This document shows positions 16,829-26,280 of a DNA stretch of 64,000 nucleotides, piece by piece. The stretch lies in assembly GCF_007744675.1 (NCBI RefSeq), contig NZ_CP036269.1:930001-994000 (forward strand). Reading direction: 5' to 3'. Below the pieces are notes generated by a model. The model saw only the letters and a program-made list of their open reading frames with translations. It did not search any database and had not been told where the DNA came from. This DNA is from Gimesia alba. GTDB lineage: Bacteria; Planctomycetota; Planctomycetia; Planctomycetales; Planctomycetaceae. The translations under genes and the position numbers were made by a program. The first letter of the stretch is position 1; every line of letters begins with the position of its first letter.

Positions 16829-17470
16829 TCATTCCACATCTTCCACTTTCCCCATCGCGGCTCCCACGCCGCCCAGTACCGCACCGCCGGTCACTCCCAG
16901 CGCAATCGGAATCCCAAACGCATACAGGGCGACCGGGTGAGTCGTTGTCATGACTTCTTGATTCTCGACTAACAGCGAATCGGCCCTCTGTTCAACGTTG
17001 ACGGAAGAAGCCCAGCCAGCCGGAGCAAATGGACTGTATGCGAGCGAGAACCAGAACAACAGCAGCGAGCCCCCCAGCATCAATCCCGCAAACCCACCGG
17101 CGAAACCGAAGAAGCCGATCGAGGAAAAAATACTGCTCCGTTTGCCGATCGTGTTCCAGTTTCCCGGTTCCGGCGTCGCCAGATCTTTCGGCTCATTGTC
17201 AGTCTCCGCCTGTCTGGCAGCAGCGCGTTTTTTGGAAGCCCGTTTTTTTGTGAACGCTCCTGCCAGCGCCAGACCCACACCGACCAGCCAGCCGCAATGT
17301 ATCCACCATTGGACTGGTTCCGTAGCAGGGGCACGTTGATGATCGGAACTGATTTCCTGAACCAGAAACGCACCAAACCCAAACAGATTGGCAAATACCA
17401 GTCCGCCGATGGCCATCGCCAATAGCAGACCATAACCCTGTGCAACTCGTTTCCCCAGCGTGAACAGCAT
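16829..17470 (-). CDS. Four-helix membrane protein, unknown
   Basis: 213 residues. Helices at about 12-36, 57-75, 118-143 and 183-205 (Gly-rich, GVTGGAVLGGVGAAMG), and a basic Ala/Lys/Arg linker after helix 2. No family recognised. Start ATG 17470 is chosen over the longer frame to 17488 because GGGGAGGAAG ends 5 bases before it. It lies upstream of no close gene on its strand. Confidence 0.6.
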   Translation of the reverse strand: MLFTLGKRVAQGYGLLLAMAIGGLVFANLFGFGAFLVQEISSDHQRAPATEPVQWWIHCGWLVGVGLALAGAFTKKRASKKRAAARQAETDNEPKDLATPEPGNWNTIGKRSSIFSSIGFFGFAGGFAGLMLGGSLLLFWFSLAYSPFAPAGWASSVNVEQRADSLLVENQEVMTTTHPVALYAFGIPIALGVTGGAVLGGVGAAMGKVEDVE

Positions 17471-17573
17471 AGAACTTCCTCCCCACAAAAATCAGTAGCA
17501 GGGGACAATTGGATAGAGTTTCAGTTCCTTCTCACCCTGATTCTAACGGGGGATACTTCCCCAAAGATCAATC

Positions 17574-17600
17574 TTTTTCGTGTGCTTTCGTGCTAGCAGA
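17574..17600 (+). repeat. CACGAAA-type repeat (partial)
   Basis: TTTTTCGTGTGCTTTCGTGC, then diverges at TAGCAG. It lies in the 164-bp gap between two minus-strand genes. Confidence 0.65.
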
Positions 17601-17634
17601 TCACAAATATAGCTCAAGATTCTCCTGTACCGAA

Positions 17635-18579
17635 TCAGCTCGAGCAGATCATACCATGCACTTTGGAAAAATTTTGCTTCGCCAGATCCTGCTCTCGGAT
17701 CCAGAATAATAAACTACCAAAATCACTCCAGCACCAGTTGAATTGGTTATCACTACCTAAATCCAGTAGTAACCGCCAGTCTTTTTTTTGTCTGTTGGTG
17801 ACTGGTTTTTCAGGATCTTGACGGTAATGAAGCACGCTTTCTCCTTTGGATTTTGCTTTCATAGCCAGATGACAACTTTCACGGCAGTCTCCATCAAAGC
17901 GGTCGTCATAATCTCCAAACAACTGGTGATTGGTTTTAAAAAAATGATGGATAAACTCGAAAATCTGATTCTCAAGCTCTTCTGTTTCACAGTCATCTGC
18001 TGCATCGTAAAGTGTATCCAGTGTCTGGATATTCAAGGAATACATAGGCTTGAAACGGAGCGATGCTTCAGGGGCAGGCCGATAAATTTCCGCCGCTGGC
18101 CTGAAGTATCCTTTCCGGGTGATTGCTTTCGGAATTTTCCGCTCTAAAAAATCTGGAAAGGAACAGCGTTGCACCGGTTTTCTCTCAGAAGGCGAAAAGG
18201 TCACTTGAAAACCGTGCGTCATCCAGTCAGTCCGCAGCGAATAAAGTTCTTCCCACATTCCCAGGCTGTCATACCAGAACCAGAGCCAGCCTTTTGCCGG
18301 CAGGATCGAACGGGGAATATGTTTTGCCGGCAGGTCACTTAAGCGAATTTGAGCCAGGAAGTGTAACGGTCGTCCCGCAGGTTCGTAGGGCCAGTCTTCA
18401 GGATCATGCAGGTCAGGCTCGCCACCAAATTTAGAACGTCCAGCAGGCAGCTTGCGTTTCACCGACTTTCCCGGAACCAGATCCACGGCCGGTAACAGCC
18501 CATCCAGAATGTGATCCTGAAATTCTTCCAGATGATAGCGTTTAATTCCACGAAGAATTTCCGGTCGGGATTTGTTCAT
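17635..18579 (-). CDS. DUF1963-family protein (YwqG-like)
   Basis: 314 residues. The pattern SKFGGEPDLHDPEDWPYEPAGRPLHFLAQI.L..L and the closing LLLDLGSDNQFNWCWSDFG.LLFWIREQDLA are the hallmark of DUF1963, seen in B. subtilis YwqG and many bacterial proteins of unknown role. The long middle insertion (about 130-220) is unmatched. No signal peptide. The ATG is at 18579, and a CACGAAA repeat lies upstream (18594-18628). Confidence 0.8.
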   Translation of the reverse strand: MNKSRPEILRGIKRYHLEEFQDHILDGLLPAVDLVPGKSVKRKLPAGRSKFGGEPDLHDPEDWPYEPAGRPLHFLAQIRLSDLPAKHIPRSILPAKGWLWFWYDSLGMWEELYSLRTDWMTHGFQVTFSPSERKPVQRCSFPDFLERKIPKAITRKGYFRPAAEIYRPAPEASLRFKPMYSLNIQTLDTLYDAADDCETEELENQIFEFIHHFFKTNHQLFGDYDDRFDGDCRESCHLAMKAKSKGESVLHYRQDPEKPVTNRQKKDWRLLLDLGSDNQFNWCWSDFGSLLFWIREQDLAKQNFSKVHGMICSS

Positions 18580-18593
18580 ATCTTATTCCCACT

Positions 18594-18628
18594 TCTTTTC
18601 GTGTGCTTTCGTGCTTTTCGTGGTAGCT
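18594..18628 (+). repeat. CACGAAA-type repeat
   Basis: TCTTTTCGTGTGCTTTCGTG-CTTTTCGTGGTAGCTAA, one of the best preserved copies. It lies between the DUF1963 start and the stop of the lipoprotein gene. Confidence 0.8.
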
Positions 18629-18667
18629 AAACAATCCGTGATTTTTAATAGAGACGTCCGGTTGTAC

Positions 18668-19309
18668 CTAGAGACCAACATACGCATTGCCGATTTCTAT
18701 CACTTTACCATCCAGCAAGCGTATTCCGATACCATTAATATCCCACTCTCCAAAGGCGGTGATGCCGATTGTTGCTTTACCGTCCTTAGCAGGATTGATT
18801 CTTATTGCGGCAAAGTCGATCAGCTGATCCAGTTCGGTTCCTGAGATGATCGGGGGTAACTCCTCTTCGATATTGTTTGGGCCACCATAGAGTTCAGCTG
18901 CCTGCTGATATGCTTCCTTGTAGTCAGGATAGGACTCCTGATATTGCTGGTAAATGGCTTTGCGAACTGTGGTATGAATCTCTTTTTCATTAGTCACGAA
19001 AAAATCAAGCGCCTGCTGCTGTTCCGGAGTGATACCGTTTTGCCTGGCTTCGCAAATTTCGACAGCGACCGCGCGAGGAGATTTCTGTTCGGTGTTTCCA
19101 AGAGTGTCGTATAAGTAAGACAGCTCGACTACTTCAATTTTTGAATGACTGATGTTATCAGCACTTGCCTCCCATTGTGCGATGGCTTCGGGATCCGTCA
19201 GTTCTAACATGGAAGAGACATTCATCACATCATCGGGAGGTGGCACATCTCGGCTACAGCCTGCAGGGATCATGACGAGTATGACAACATATAGCAGAAA
19301 TTGATTCAT
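18668..19309 (-). CDS. Putative lipoprotein, unknown
   Basis: 213 residues. N-terminus MNQFLLYVVILVMIPAGCSRDVPPPDD with lipobox IPAGC (Cys 18), so a lipid-anchored secreted protein. The body is acidic and Gln/Glu-rich; no family recognised. Two possible starts exist: ATG 19309 (GGAG 9 bases upstream) or ATG 19327 (GGAG 3 bases upstream). Both keep the lipobox within a usable distance, so the choice is uncertain. It lies 59 bp downstream of rph on the same strand. Confidence 0.6.
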   Translation of the reverse strand: MNQFLLYVVILVMIPAGCSRDVPPPDDVMNVSSMLELTDPEAIAQWEASADNISHSKIEVVELSYLYDTLGNTEQKSPRAVAVEICEARQNGITPEQQQALDFFVTNEKEIHTTVRKAIYQQYQESYPDYKEAYQQAAELYGGPNNIEEELPPIISGTELDQLIDFAAIRINPAKDGKATIGITAFGEWDINGIGIRLLDGKVIEIGNAYVGL

Positions 19310-19368
19310 GACGTATGACTCCATCATTTGCTCCTGCTGCTGGCTCACTGTTAGCCGTAGCCAAAACC

Positions 19369-20109
19369 TCACAAAGGCCAGTCGGCTCCGAAGCACTCTC
19401 GTTGAATTTTCGTCAGCTGTTTGATTCCCAGTGTCGCCAGTTCCAGTTGGGCGTCGAGCATGCCTCGGTTAAAGGTCTGGCCTTCCGCGGTTCCCTGGAC
19501 TTCGACGAAGTCGCTGCTGCCCGTCATCACCACATTCATGTCCACGCCGGCGGTGCTGTCTTCAATGTAATCCAGGTCGAGTACCGGCTCACCACTCACC
19601 ACACCCACGCTCACCGCGGCCACACTGTCAGAAAACACTTTTTTCGGATCGAAGATTTCTCCTTCGGCCAGTTGGCACGTTTCGGGAATCGCCAACACGG
19701 TATCGAGTAACGCCAGAAAACCGCCAGTGATACTCAGCGTCCGCGTGCCTCCGTCTGCCTGCAGCACATCACAGTCGACGGTAATCGTGCGTGGTCCGAG
19801 CGCTGCGAAATCAACAACCGCCCTTAAGCTGCGGCCGATCAGTCGTTGGATTTCGCTCGAACGTCCATCTGGTTTTCTTCGTTTTCGGGGAGACGTACTG
19901 CCGGGCAGCATGTTGTATTCTGCGGTCACCCAGCCGCTCGGGGTTTCGTCGTATTTCTTCCAGGGGGGCACACTATCTTCCAGACTGGCCGTGCAGAGTA
20001 CCACCGTATCACCGGCGGAAATCAGGATGCTGCCCGGGGTGGCTTTGGTATATCTCCGTTGGACTTTGATGGGGCGAAGTTGATCGTTCTGGCGGGAATC
20101 GTGACGCAT
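19369..20109 (-). CDS. rph: Ribonuclease PH
   Basis: 246 residues, full length. Signature stretches include [54 protein letters not shown] and [20 protein letters not shown]. It is a phosphorolytic 3'-5' exonuclease for tRNA 3' maturation and RNA decay, acting in the cytoplasm. Divergent from queE, 160 bp away; the gap shows no clear riboswitch. Confidence 0.95.
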   Translation of the reverse strand: MRHDSRQNDQLRPIKVQRRYTKATPGSILISAGDTVVLCTASLEDSVPPWKKYDETPSGWVTAEYNMLPGSTSPRKRRKPDGRSSEIQRLIGRSLRAVVDFAALGPRTITVDCDVLQADGGTRTLSITGGFLALLDTVLAIPETCQLAEGEIFDPKKVFSDSVAAVSVGVVSGEPVLDLDYIEDSTAGVDMNVVMTGSSDFVEVQGTAEGQTFNRGMLDAQLELATLGIKQLTKIQRECFGADWPL

Positions 20110-20269
20110 GGTGCTGTCCTAAATTCTATTAAGTCAAATCGTTATCGAGGGAGTTTCAAATTTTCGTCAAAGTTACCACGCTTTGACCGTGCATTTCAAT
20201 GCAAGACCTTACGCTTTCTATTAAGATAGAGATCATTGTCCGTTCTCAATTATTTCAGGAACCGTTTTC

Positions 20270-20950
20270 GTGCTGATCTCAGAAATCTTTCACTCGCCCC
20301 AAGGCGAAGGCAAATGGATCGGGGTCCCCTCGATTTTCATTCGCACCAGCGGCTGCAATCTGCGCTGCTGGTTCTGCGACACGCCTTACACCTCCTGGAA
20401 CCCGGAGGGAGAGAAGATGTCGGTCGATGCGATCATGGAACACATCGAACAATACGATTGTGAACACGTCGTCGTCACTGGCGGCGAGCCGATGCTGAGT
20501 CACGAGATTGAATCGCTCACACTCCGGCTGCATACGATCGGCAAGGTCATCACCATCGAAACCGCGGGCACGATCCTGGCAGACGTCCACGCCGACCTGA
20601 TGTCGATCAGCCCCAAACTCTCGAATTCGATTCCCGTCAAAGACCCCGAATGGGCACATCGCCACGACGCCCGACGCGATCAGCCCACGGTGATTCACGA
20701 ACTGATCAAACGCCATCCGTATCAGATCAAATTCGTCGTCGACCGCCGCGAAGACGTCAGCGAGATTGAGGATTATCTGATCCGCTATCCGGAAATCAAA
20801 CGCGAACAGGTCTATCTGATGCCGCAAGGCACTACGGCCGAGATGCTGGCCGATCGCATGCCCTGGATCGAAGAGGTCGCCAAACAACTTGGTTGTCAGG
20901 TCACGCGGCGGATGCACATTGAACTCTGGGGCAACGTGCGGGGAAAATAG
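20270..20950 (+). CDS. queE: 7-carboxy-7-deazaguanine synthase
   Basis: 226 residues. Radical-SAM cysteines C29, C33 and C36 in SGCNLRCWFCDTP (CxxxCxxC), QGEGKWIGVPSIFIR before it, and VVVTGGEPML after it. The enzyme converts CPH4 to CDG in queuosine and 7-deazaguanine biosynthesis. The other que genes are not in the window. The start is a GTG at 20270, with AGGA about 12 bases upstream. The 3' end is 15 bp from the convergent purK stop. Confidence 0.93.
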   Translation: MLISEIFHSPQGEGKWIGVPSIFIRTSGCNLRCWFCDTPYTSWNPEGEKMSVDAIMEHIEQYDCEHVVVTGGEPMLSHEIESLTLRLHTIGKVITIETAGTILADVHADLMSISPKLSNSIPVKDPEWAHRHDARRDQPTVIHELIKRHPYQIKFVVDRREDVSEIEDYLIRYPEIKREQVYLMPQGTTAEMLADRMPWIEEVAKQLGCQVTRRMHIELWGNVRGK

Positions 20951-20965
20951 TCCGAGCGAAGAAGC

Positions 20966-22105
20966 TCAGCCGTGAAAGATGGCTGCCCGCGCCTGTTGAA
21001 TGCGTTCGACTGCCGCCTCGGACGTTTCTGCCAGTACCGTCAGGTGGCCCATCTTGCGACCAATGCGCGACTCCCGTTTGCCGTACAGATGCACTTTCAC
21101 ATCGGGAAATTGTCGTAACGCATTCCAGTCGGGCGGCCCCGCTTCCCAGTGATCGCCGAGCAAATTCGCCATCGCGGCCGGCTTGAGTGATTCAGTCGAA
21201 CCCAAAGGCAGCCCGCAGATCGCTCGCACCTGTTGCTCGAACTGACACGAGACGTGCCCGTCGATGGTCAGATGCCCCGAATTATGGGGCCGCGGTGCGA
21301 TCTCGTTGATCATTAACCGCTGATCGGCGGTCAGAAAGAATTCGACGCACAACACGCCGACCACATCCAGATGCTCAAACACGGCTCGCGTGATTTCCAC
21401 CGCTTCCTTATTAACCGCATCTTCCAGACCGGATGGAAAGACCGAGATATCGAGAATATGATTCGCATGGTCATTCTTCATCGGCCCGTAATACGCGAAT
21501 TCACCGTCCAGCCCGCGCACGCCGACGACCGAGATTTCGCACGTATAATCAATGAATGCTTCCAGAATCGTTTCATCGGCTCCCACTTCCTGCCAGGCCG
21601 CTTCCGCTTCATCGGGCGAATCGATCTTCACCTGCCCTTTGCCGTCATAGCCGGAGGTAGCCGACTTCAACACGGCGGGCGTACCCAATTCCTCAATCGC
21701 TGCGTGCAACTCATCGACCGAACGCACGACCGCGAACGGCGTCACCGGAATGCCCGCGTCTCGCAATTCCGACTTCTCGCGAATCCGGTTCTGTGCGACG
21801 TGCAGCACATGCGCGCCGGGCCGCACGGGAGCATATTTCGATGCCGTTTCCGTTGTCTCTGAGAGAACATTCTCGAACTCGAACGAAATCACATCCACCT
21901 GTTTCGCGAACTGCGCGACGGCGTCCAGGTCATCGTACTCGGCGACGACTTCGAGGTCCGCAACTTGACCGGTCGGCGTAGCGGTCTCCGGCGAGAACAC
22001 GTGCACGTAATAACCCAGGCGGCGGGCTTCGATGGCAAACATCCGACCCAACTGGCCGCTGCCCAGCATACCCAGCGTGGCGCCGGGGGCGATCAACTCA
22101 CTCAT
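20966..22105 (-). CDS. purK: N5-carboxyaminoimidazole ribonucleotide synthase
   Basis: 379 residues. N-terminal [21 protein letters not shown], mid ATP-grasp [34 protein letters not shown] (landmark), then CVEFFLT and [19 protein letters not shown]. It uses ATP and bicarbonate to carboxylate AIR in purine synthesis. Overlaps the end of purE by 4 bases (ATGA), so they form one operon with purE first. Confidence 0.95.
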   Translation of the reverse strand: MSELIAPGATLGMLGSGQLGRMFAIEARRLGYYVHVFSPETATPTGQVADLEVVAEYDDLDAVAQFAKQVDVISFEFENVLSETTETASKYAPVRPGAHVLHVAQNRIREKSELRDAGIPVTPFAVVRSVDELHAAIEELGTPAVLKSATSGYDGKGQVKIDSPDEAEAAWQEVGADETILEAFIDYTCEISVVGVRGLDGEFAYYGPMKNDHANHILDISVFPSGLEDAVNKEAVEITRAVFEHLDVVGVLCVEFFLTADQRLMINEIAPRPHNSGHLTIDGHVSCQFEQQVRAICGLPLGSTESLKPAAMANLLGDHWEAGPPDWNALRQFPDVKVHLYGKRESRIGRKMGHLTVLAETSEAAVERIQQARAAIFHG

Positions 22106-22596
22106 AATTCGGAATTTTCCAGTACGGTGTCGGTCTGATTTTGACAGAACTCATGCATCTTGGTTCGTAACTCGGGACGCGAATTGCCAAGGATGCGAAT
22201 CGCCAGGAGGGCCGCGTTCTTCGCGCCCGATTCTCCAATCGCCAGCGTTCCCACCGGCACGCCTCCCGGCATCTGTACGATCGACAGCAGCGAATCCAGT
22301 CCCTGTAGCGCCCGGCTTTTGACCGGCACACCCAGTACGGGGAGTACTGTCTGCGCGGCGACCATGCCCGGCAGATGGGCGGCGCCGCCGGCGCCTGCGA
22401 TGATGACTTCCAGCCCCCGTTTTTCTGCATCCTTGGCGTATTCGTTCATCCAGTCGGGAGTCCGATGTGCCGAAACCACGCGGCACTCATGCGCGACGCC
22501 GAACTGTTCCAGGATCGCAGCCGCCTCTTTCATCGTATCCCAGTCGGATTGACTTCCCATGATCACGCCCACCAGCGGGGGACTTTTGTCTGACAT
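22102..22596 (-). CDS. purE: N5-CAIR mutase
   Basis: 164 residues. [45 protein letters not shown] and [20 protein letters not shown] are the PurE core. It rearranges N5-CAIR to CAIR, consistent with the adjacent purK and the PurE class I mechanism. ATG 22596 with a purE-purK overlap downstream. The 245-bp divergent gap to the isomerase gene includes a short direct repeat CCTGTTCGAGG at about 22610 and 22670. Confidence 0.95.
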   Translation of the reverse strand: MSDKSPPLVGVIMGSQSDWDTMKEAAAILEQFGVAHECRVVSAHRTPDWMNEYAKDAEKRGLEVIIAGAGGAAHLPGMVAAQTVLPVLGVPVKSRALQGLDSLLSIVQMPGGVPVGTLAIGESGAKNAALLAIRILGNSRPELRTKMHEFCQNQTDTVLENSEL

Positions 22597-22841
22597 AATG
22601 GAACTTTCCTGTTCGAGGCGATTGGCACCGCGGGGCGGCGATTTCTTAGTATAATTGTGTTATTCCTGTTCGAGGTGGTCCCGATAATAATCAATTTGCT
22701 TACCTGATTGGAGTCTGCCATCCCCTTTTTTTGCAGGCTGCTCCCGACAAGTGCGTGTTCGTTTGACTTTCCGGGGGCTCTGGTCTAGTGTTAGAGACGA
22801 TTTATTCATTCCCAGATGTGACAATATGAAAGGATCTTCTT

Positions 22842-23837
22842 ATGGCACGCCCTGTAACATTATTCACCGGACAATGGGCCGACCTCCCGTTGGAAGAGAT
22901 GTGTAAGAAAGCACAAGACTTCGGCTATGACGGCTTGGAACTTGCCTGCTGGGGAGACCATTTCGAAGTCGATAAAGCCCTCTCTGACGATACCTATTGT
23001 AACCGCAAACGGGAACTGCTCGAAAAATACGATCTGCAGTTGTTCTCGATTTCCAATCACCTCGTCGGTCAGGCTGTGCTCGATATCATCGACGAACGCC
23101 ACAAAGCCATCTTGCCCGAATACGTCTGGGGCGACGGTGATCCCGCCGGCGTCAACGAACGGGCGATTGAAGAAATGAAGAACACCGCCCGCGCCGCACA
23201 GAAGCTCGGCGTTAGCGTGGTCAACGGCTTCACCGGTTCCAGCATCTGGCATCTACTCTACGATTTCCCGCCCACGCCGCGGGCCATGTACGACGCCGGC
23301 TATCAGCTACTCGCCGACCGCTGGAATCCGATTCTCGACGTCTTTCAGGAATGCGGCATCAAGTTCGCTCTCGAAGTTCATCCGACGGAAATCGCCTTCG
23401 ACATTTATTCCGCGGAAGCCTCGCTGAAGGCCCTCGACCACCGCGAAGAGTTCGGCTTCAACTTCGACCCCAGCCACTTGATCTGGCAGGGCGTTGATCC
23501 CGTCGAATTCATCCGTTACTTCCCCGATCGCATTTATCACGCGCACATGAAAGACGCTTCGGTCACACTGAATGGTCGTACGGGAATTCTGACCAGCCAC
23601 CTGCCGTTCGGCGATCAACGTCGCGGCTGGGACTTCCGCAGCGTCGGACGAGGCGGTGTACGGTTTGAAGAAATCATCCGCGCCTTGAACGACATCGGTT
23701 ACGGCGGCCCGCTTTCCATCGAATGGGAAGACATGGGCATGAACCGCGATCAAGGTGCCCGCGAAGCCTGCCAATTCGTCAAGAACGTCGACTTCGCCCC
23801 CTCCGACATCGCCTTCGACGGCGCTTTCGGAGACTGA
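22842..23837 (+). CDS. Sugar phosphate isomerase/epimerase-type TIM-barrel protein
   Basis: 331 residues, xylose-isomerase-like TIM barrel. Landmarks are [28 protein letters not shown] (metal Glu), [16 protein letters not shown] (metal Asp and His), [10 protein letters not shown] (metal His) and [12 protein letters not shown] (last Glu). All metal-binding positions look intact. The substrate is unknown; the family includes epimerases, inosose dehydratases and nucleases. The ATG at 22842 has AAAGGA upstream. No operon partner. Confidence 0.85.
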   Translation: MARPVTLFTGQWADLPLEEMCKKAQDFGYDGLELACWGDHFEVDKALSDDTYCNRKRELLEKYDLQLFSISNHLVGQAVLDIIDERHKAILPEYVWGDGDPAGVNERAIEEMKNTARAAQKLGVSVVNGFTGSSIWHLLYDFPPTPRAMYDAGYQLLADRWNPILDVFQECGIKFALEVHPTEIAFDIYSAEASLKALDHREEFGFNFDPSHLIWQGVDPVEFIRYFPDRIYHAHMKDASVTLNGRTGILTSHLPFGDQRRGWDFRSVGRGGVRFEEIIRALNDIGYGGPLSIEWEDMGMNRDQGAREACQFVKNVDFAPSDIAFDGAFGD

Positions 23838-23923
23838 AACAGAGCTTCGGTAAAGATCTGTCAAAACAAACAGGGAGAGCGAAATTCGTTCTCCCTGTTT
23901 GCGTGCGCGGTTTAATGATTTCC

Positions 23924-24064
23924 TGTAGGTGCAGCCCTATGTAGCTGCCCGCCAGTTCCGGGTTGATCCTGGATTAACCGGCGAATGAGTTTTCCAGTTC
24001 CGTTTGTGCGGTCTGATTACGCTGTTTGTCTCCCGGCGGGCGGGCACATAGACCCGCCCCTACG
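23924..24064 (+). repeat. REPIN-like inverted REP pair, 141 bp
   Basis: Left TGTAGGTGCAGC-CCTATGTA-GCTGCCCGCC; right, on the minus strand, GTAGGGGCGGG-TCTATGTG-CCCGCCCGCC. Each stem is self-complementary although the sequences differ. It is the first part of a repeat-filled 720-bp gap (23838-24557). Confidence 0.8.
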
Positions 24065-24096
24065 CCCATTGGGTTCTCTTCCAATGAGAGCGGCCT

Positions 24097-24300
24097 GTGC
24101 CACCTGTTGGCTTGCCCAACAGTGATGAGGAACCTCCCTAACAGTGAGCGGCAAAGCGCTAGCTGCCGGTAAAACCAAAGATCTTGTATCCCGAAAACCA
24201 ATTCATCTCAGCGTTCTTTTTTACTACCACGAAAAACACGAAAGCACACGAAACACAATCCAACATGTGAGCAGCACGGCGCCAGCCGCCGTTTTCCCAA
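24097..24300. repeat. Cluster of three other repeat families
   Basis: 24097-24123 is the CCTGTTGGCTTGCCCAACAG hairpin. 24142-24171 reads GAGCGGCAAAGCGCTAGCTG, a GGCGCTAG copy. 24215-24255 is a minus-strand CACGAAA string, and 24268-24300 reads GAGCAGCACGGCGCCAGCC followed by GCCG. The remaining stretch to 24557 holds nothing recognised. Confidence 0.7.
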
Positions 24301-24557
24301 CCGCAGCGAAACGAAAAACAAATTCTACCAAATCGCCACTCACACCCCGAGATGAAAACTGGTAAGTGGTAAGGAGAGCAGGAGATGAGTAATCATTTCC
24401 CAGCAGATTCTGATCGATTCTCCGATTCAATTTTGAAATGACATTCAAAGGGCTCGTCCTCACGATTTTCTCTATGCTACACGAAATATCAAAGAATTTA
24501 GGGTTCGTAGATCCATCTCGCTGTTGAACACAAGTAACGGTTTGGTACGCTATCTCT

Positions 24558-24845
24558 ATGAAATCTCTATTGATCATCGCAGTTTTATTAACCGGGTGTT
24601 CTGGTAATCCACAAAATACCGATGAGCCTTCCGATTCCCCTTTACGACTCGATCTGGCTGGAACCGGTCTTAGTGATGCCACGAAAAAATGCATCAACGA
24701 GAGTAAACGGGCCGAGCATGAGCCGTTTGATTTTAATGAGGGATATAAACGCCGCTACAAATACAAAGTTGTCTGTGAAGGCGTAACGTATATAGTCGAT
24801 TACGATGCCGCGAGTAGTGTTATTTACGGTATCACCAAAGAATAA
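24558..24845 (+). CDS. Small lipoprotein, unknown
   Basis: 95 residues. MKSLLIIAVLLTGCSGN has a clear lipobox (LLTGC, Cys 14). The mature part contains YKRRYKYKVVCEGVTYIVDY and no known domain. It starts the AT-richer segment and is 31 bp upstream of the zinc-ribbon coiled-coil gene, so it may be in the same transcript. Confidence 0.6.
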   Translation: MKSLLIIAVLLTGCSGNPQNTDEPSDSPLRLDLAGTGLSDATKKCINESKRAEHEPFDFNEGYKRRYKYKVVCEGVTYIVDYDAASSVIYGITKE

Positions 24846-24876
24846 AGCAGGCACGCTTTATTGAGAGATCCGGGCC

Positions 24877-26241
24877 GTGATTAACTTCAAGTGTCCCCAT
24901 TGCAATTTCGCAATCAGAGTTCCTGACGGTGCTGCAGGGAAAAAGGGAACCTGTAAGTTCTGTAATCGCGTAGTGCAAGTGCCAACGATTCAAAACGAAA
25001 CGAAAGAGTCACTTACTTCTTCTACCCCCTCGAATGATTCCCCCATTTTTTTCGACTGTGATGACGTTGGATCAAATGATCGGAAGTACCTGGTTGGATT
25101 TTCTTTTCTTGTTGTATTGGCACTGCTCACATCTCAAGCGTTTCCCACACCATCCGCATGGTTGGGGCGGATCTTGTTGGTACTATGTGTCGCCTCTTTG
25201 ATTCCAGTTGTTAAAAAACATTCGCTCCAGTTTCTACGAATTAATGAAGGCAATAATTGGCGAACAAATCTCAAGTTGGGTGTATTTGCTTTTATTGGAA
25301 TGATTCTGATCTCTGTCAGTCAAGCTGGATCTGATCGCATAGCCGAAGTCACTCGATTGACTGAAGAGAAGGCAGAAGAAGAAGCCGTTAAAAAAGCAGA
25401 ACTTCAACGCTTGACAAAAAAAGCGAATGAAAGAGTGGTCTCTGCTGTGAAAACGGCAGAAATTTACTGGCAATACGATAACAGCTCTAAAGTTGAAGAG
25501 ACCCTTGTTTCAGCTGGCAACATTCCACATGCAACAAACTTTCAACCAATCCAGGAACTTCGTAACCGGATGGCCGACGCTCAAGTCAAAGATTTGGTTT
25601 CAGAAGCCACAGAATTGATAAAAGCGGGAAATATCGACAAGGGAAGAGAAGTGGTTTTAAAAGCTCTTGCTGTGCCGCATGCAAGCAGTGTTTCCCAAGT
25701 CAAAAAGTTGGACAATCACATACTCAACGCTACAGACGCAAAGTATAACAAAAGCCGGGTCTTGAAACTATCAGACGCAGAGTTTCAGGAATTACAAAAA
25801 AGTGGTCAGCTTCCACAACAGTTCATATCGGGGTTTCAAGAACTCGATACGCGTATTGCCCAGCTTGCGGAAGTTCATGTTAAGGAAATTGTCTCTCAAC
25901 GTAAACGCGAACTGGAACGAAGGGAGCGTGAGCGACTCGCTGCAATTGCCGCTCAAAAAGCAAGTGAAGAGAAGAGACTTCTCGAGCTTGCTGCTGCTAA
26001 AGAAAAAATGCAGATAGCCCGTAAGAATAAAGAAGAGGCGTTAAATTCTCGAGATGGGTCACATGGAACAAAGGCGAGTGTGCCAATTAACCAACCCGAT
26101 TCTGTGACCGTCTATATTACAAATACAGGAACGAAGTATCATCGAGGCAGTTGCCGTCATTTAAAGAAGAGTAAAATTGCGATCACCCTGGAAAGAGCGA
26201 GGGCTCAATATTCACCCTGTAAAGTGTGTAATCCTCCTTAG
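24877..26241 (+). CDS. Zinc-ribbon, membrane, coiled-coil protein with Cys-rich tail
   Basis: 454 residues, GTG start at 24877. Residues 5-32 form a zinc ribbon (CPHC...CKFC). Three membrane helices follow at about 70-88, 92-112 and 131-149. A long charged coiled coil spans about 155-400, with an Ala/Glu/Lys-rich run. The last 44 residues have VYITNTGTKYHRGSCRHLKK..PCKVCNPP, a Cys/His motif found at the tail of thermonuclease-type proteins, probably metal binding. No enzyme domain is visible. It is 39 bp upstream of the OLD-family nuclease gene. A membrane-associated sensor or scaffold is a guess from this architecture only. Confidence 0.6.
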   Translation: MINFKCPHCNFAIRVPDGAAGKKGTCKFCNRVVQVPTIQNETKESLTSSTPSNDSPIFFDCDDVGSNDRKYLVGFSFLVVLALLTSQAFPTPSAWLGRILLVLCVASLIPVVKKHSLQFLRINEGNNWRTNLKLGVFAFIGMILISVSQAGSDRIAEVTRLTEEKAEEEAVKKAELQRLTKKANERVVSAVKTAEIYWQYDNSSKVEETLVSAGNIPHATNFQPIQELRNRMADAQVKDLVSEATELIKAGNIDKGREVVLKALAVPHASSVSQVKKLDNHILNATDAKYNKSRVLKLSDAEFQELQKSGQLPQQFISGFQELDTRIAQLAEVHVKEIVSQRKRELERRERERLAAIAAQKASEEKRLLELAAAKEKMQIARKNKEEALNSRDGSHGTKASVPINQPDSVTVYITNTGTKYHRGSCRHLKKSKIAITLERARAQYSPCKVCNPP

Positions 26242-26280
26242 TAGCAGAAATACCATTTTAATTCTTTGCCTCTTTGTACA

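Noticed and set aside
20110..20269. preQ1 riboswitch upstream of queE
   Set aside because: I could not form the required H-type pseudoknot with the expected conserved core in this gap.
23838..24557. Integration site of a mobile element
   Set aside because: The gap is filled by interspersed repeats; no integrase, tRNA gene or flanking direct repeats of the AT-rich segment are seen.
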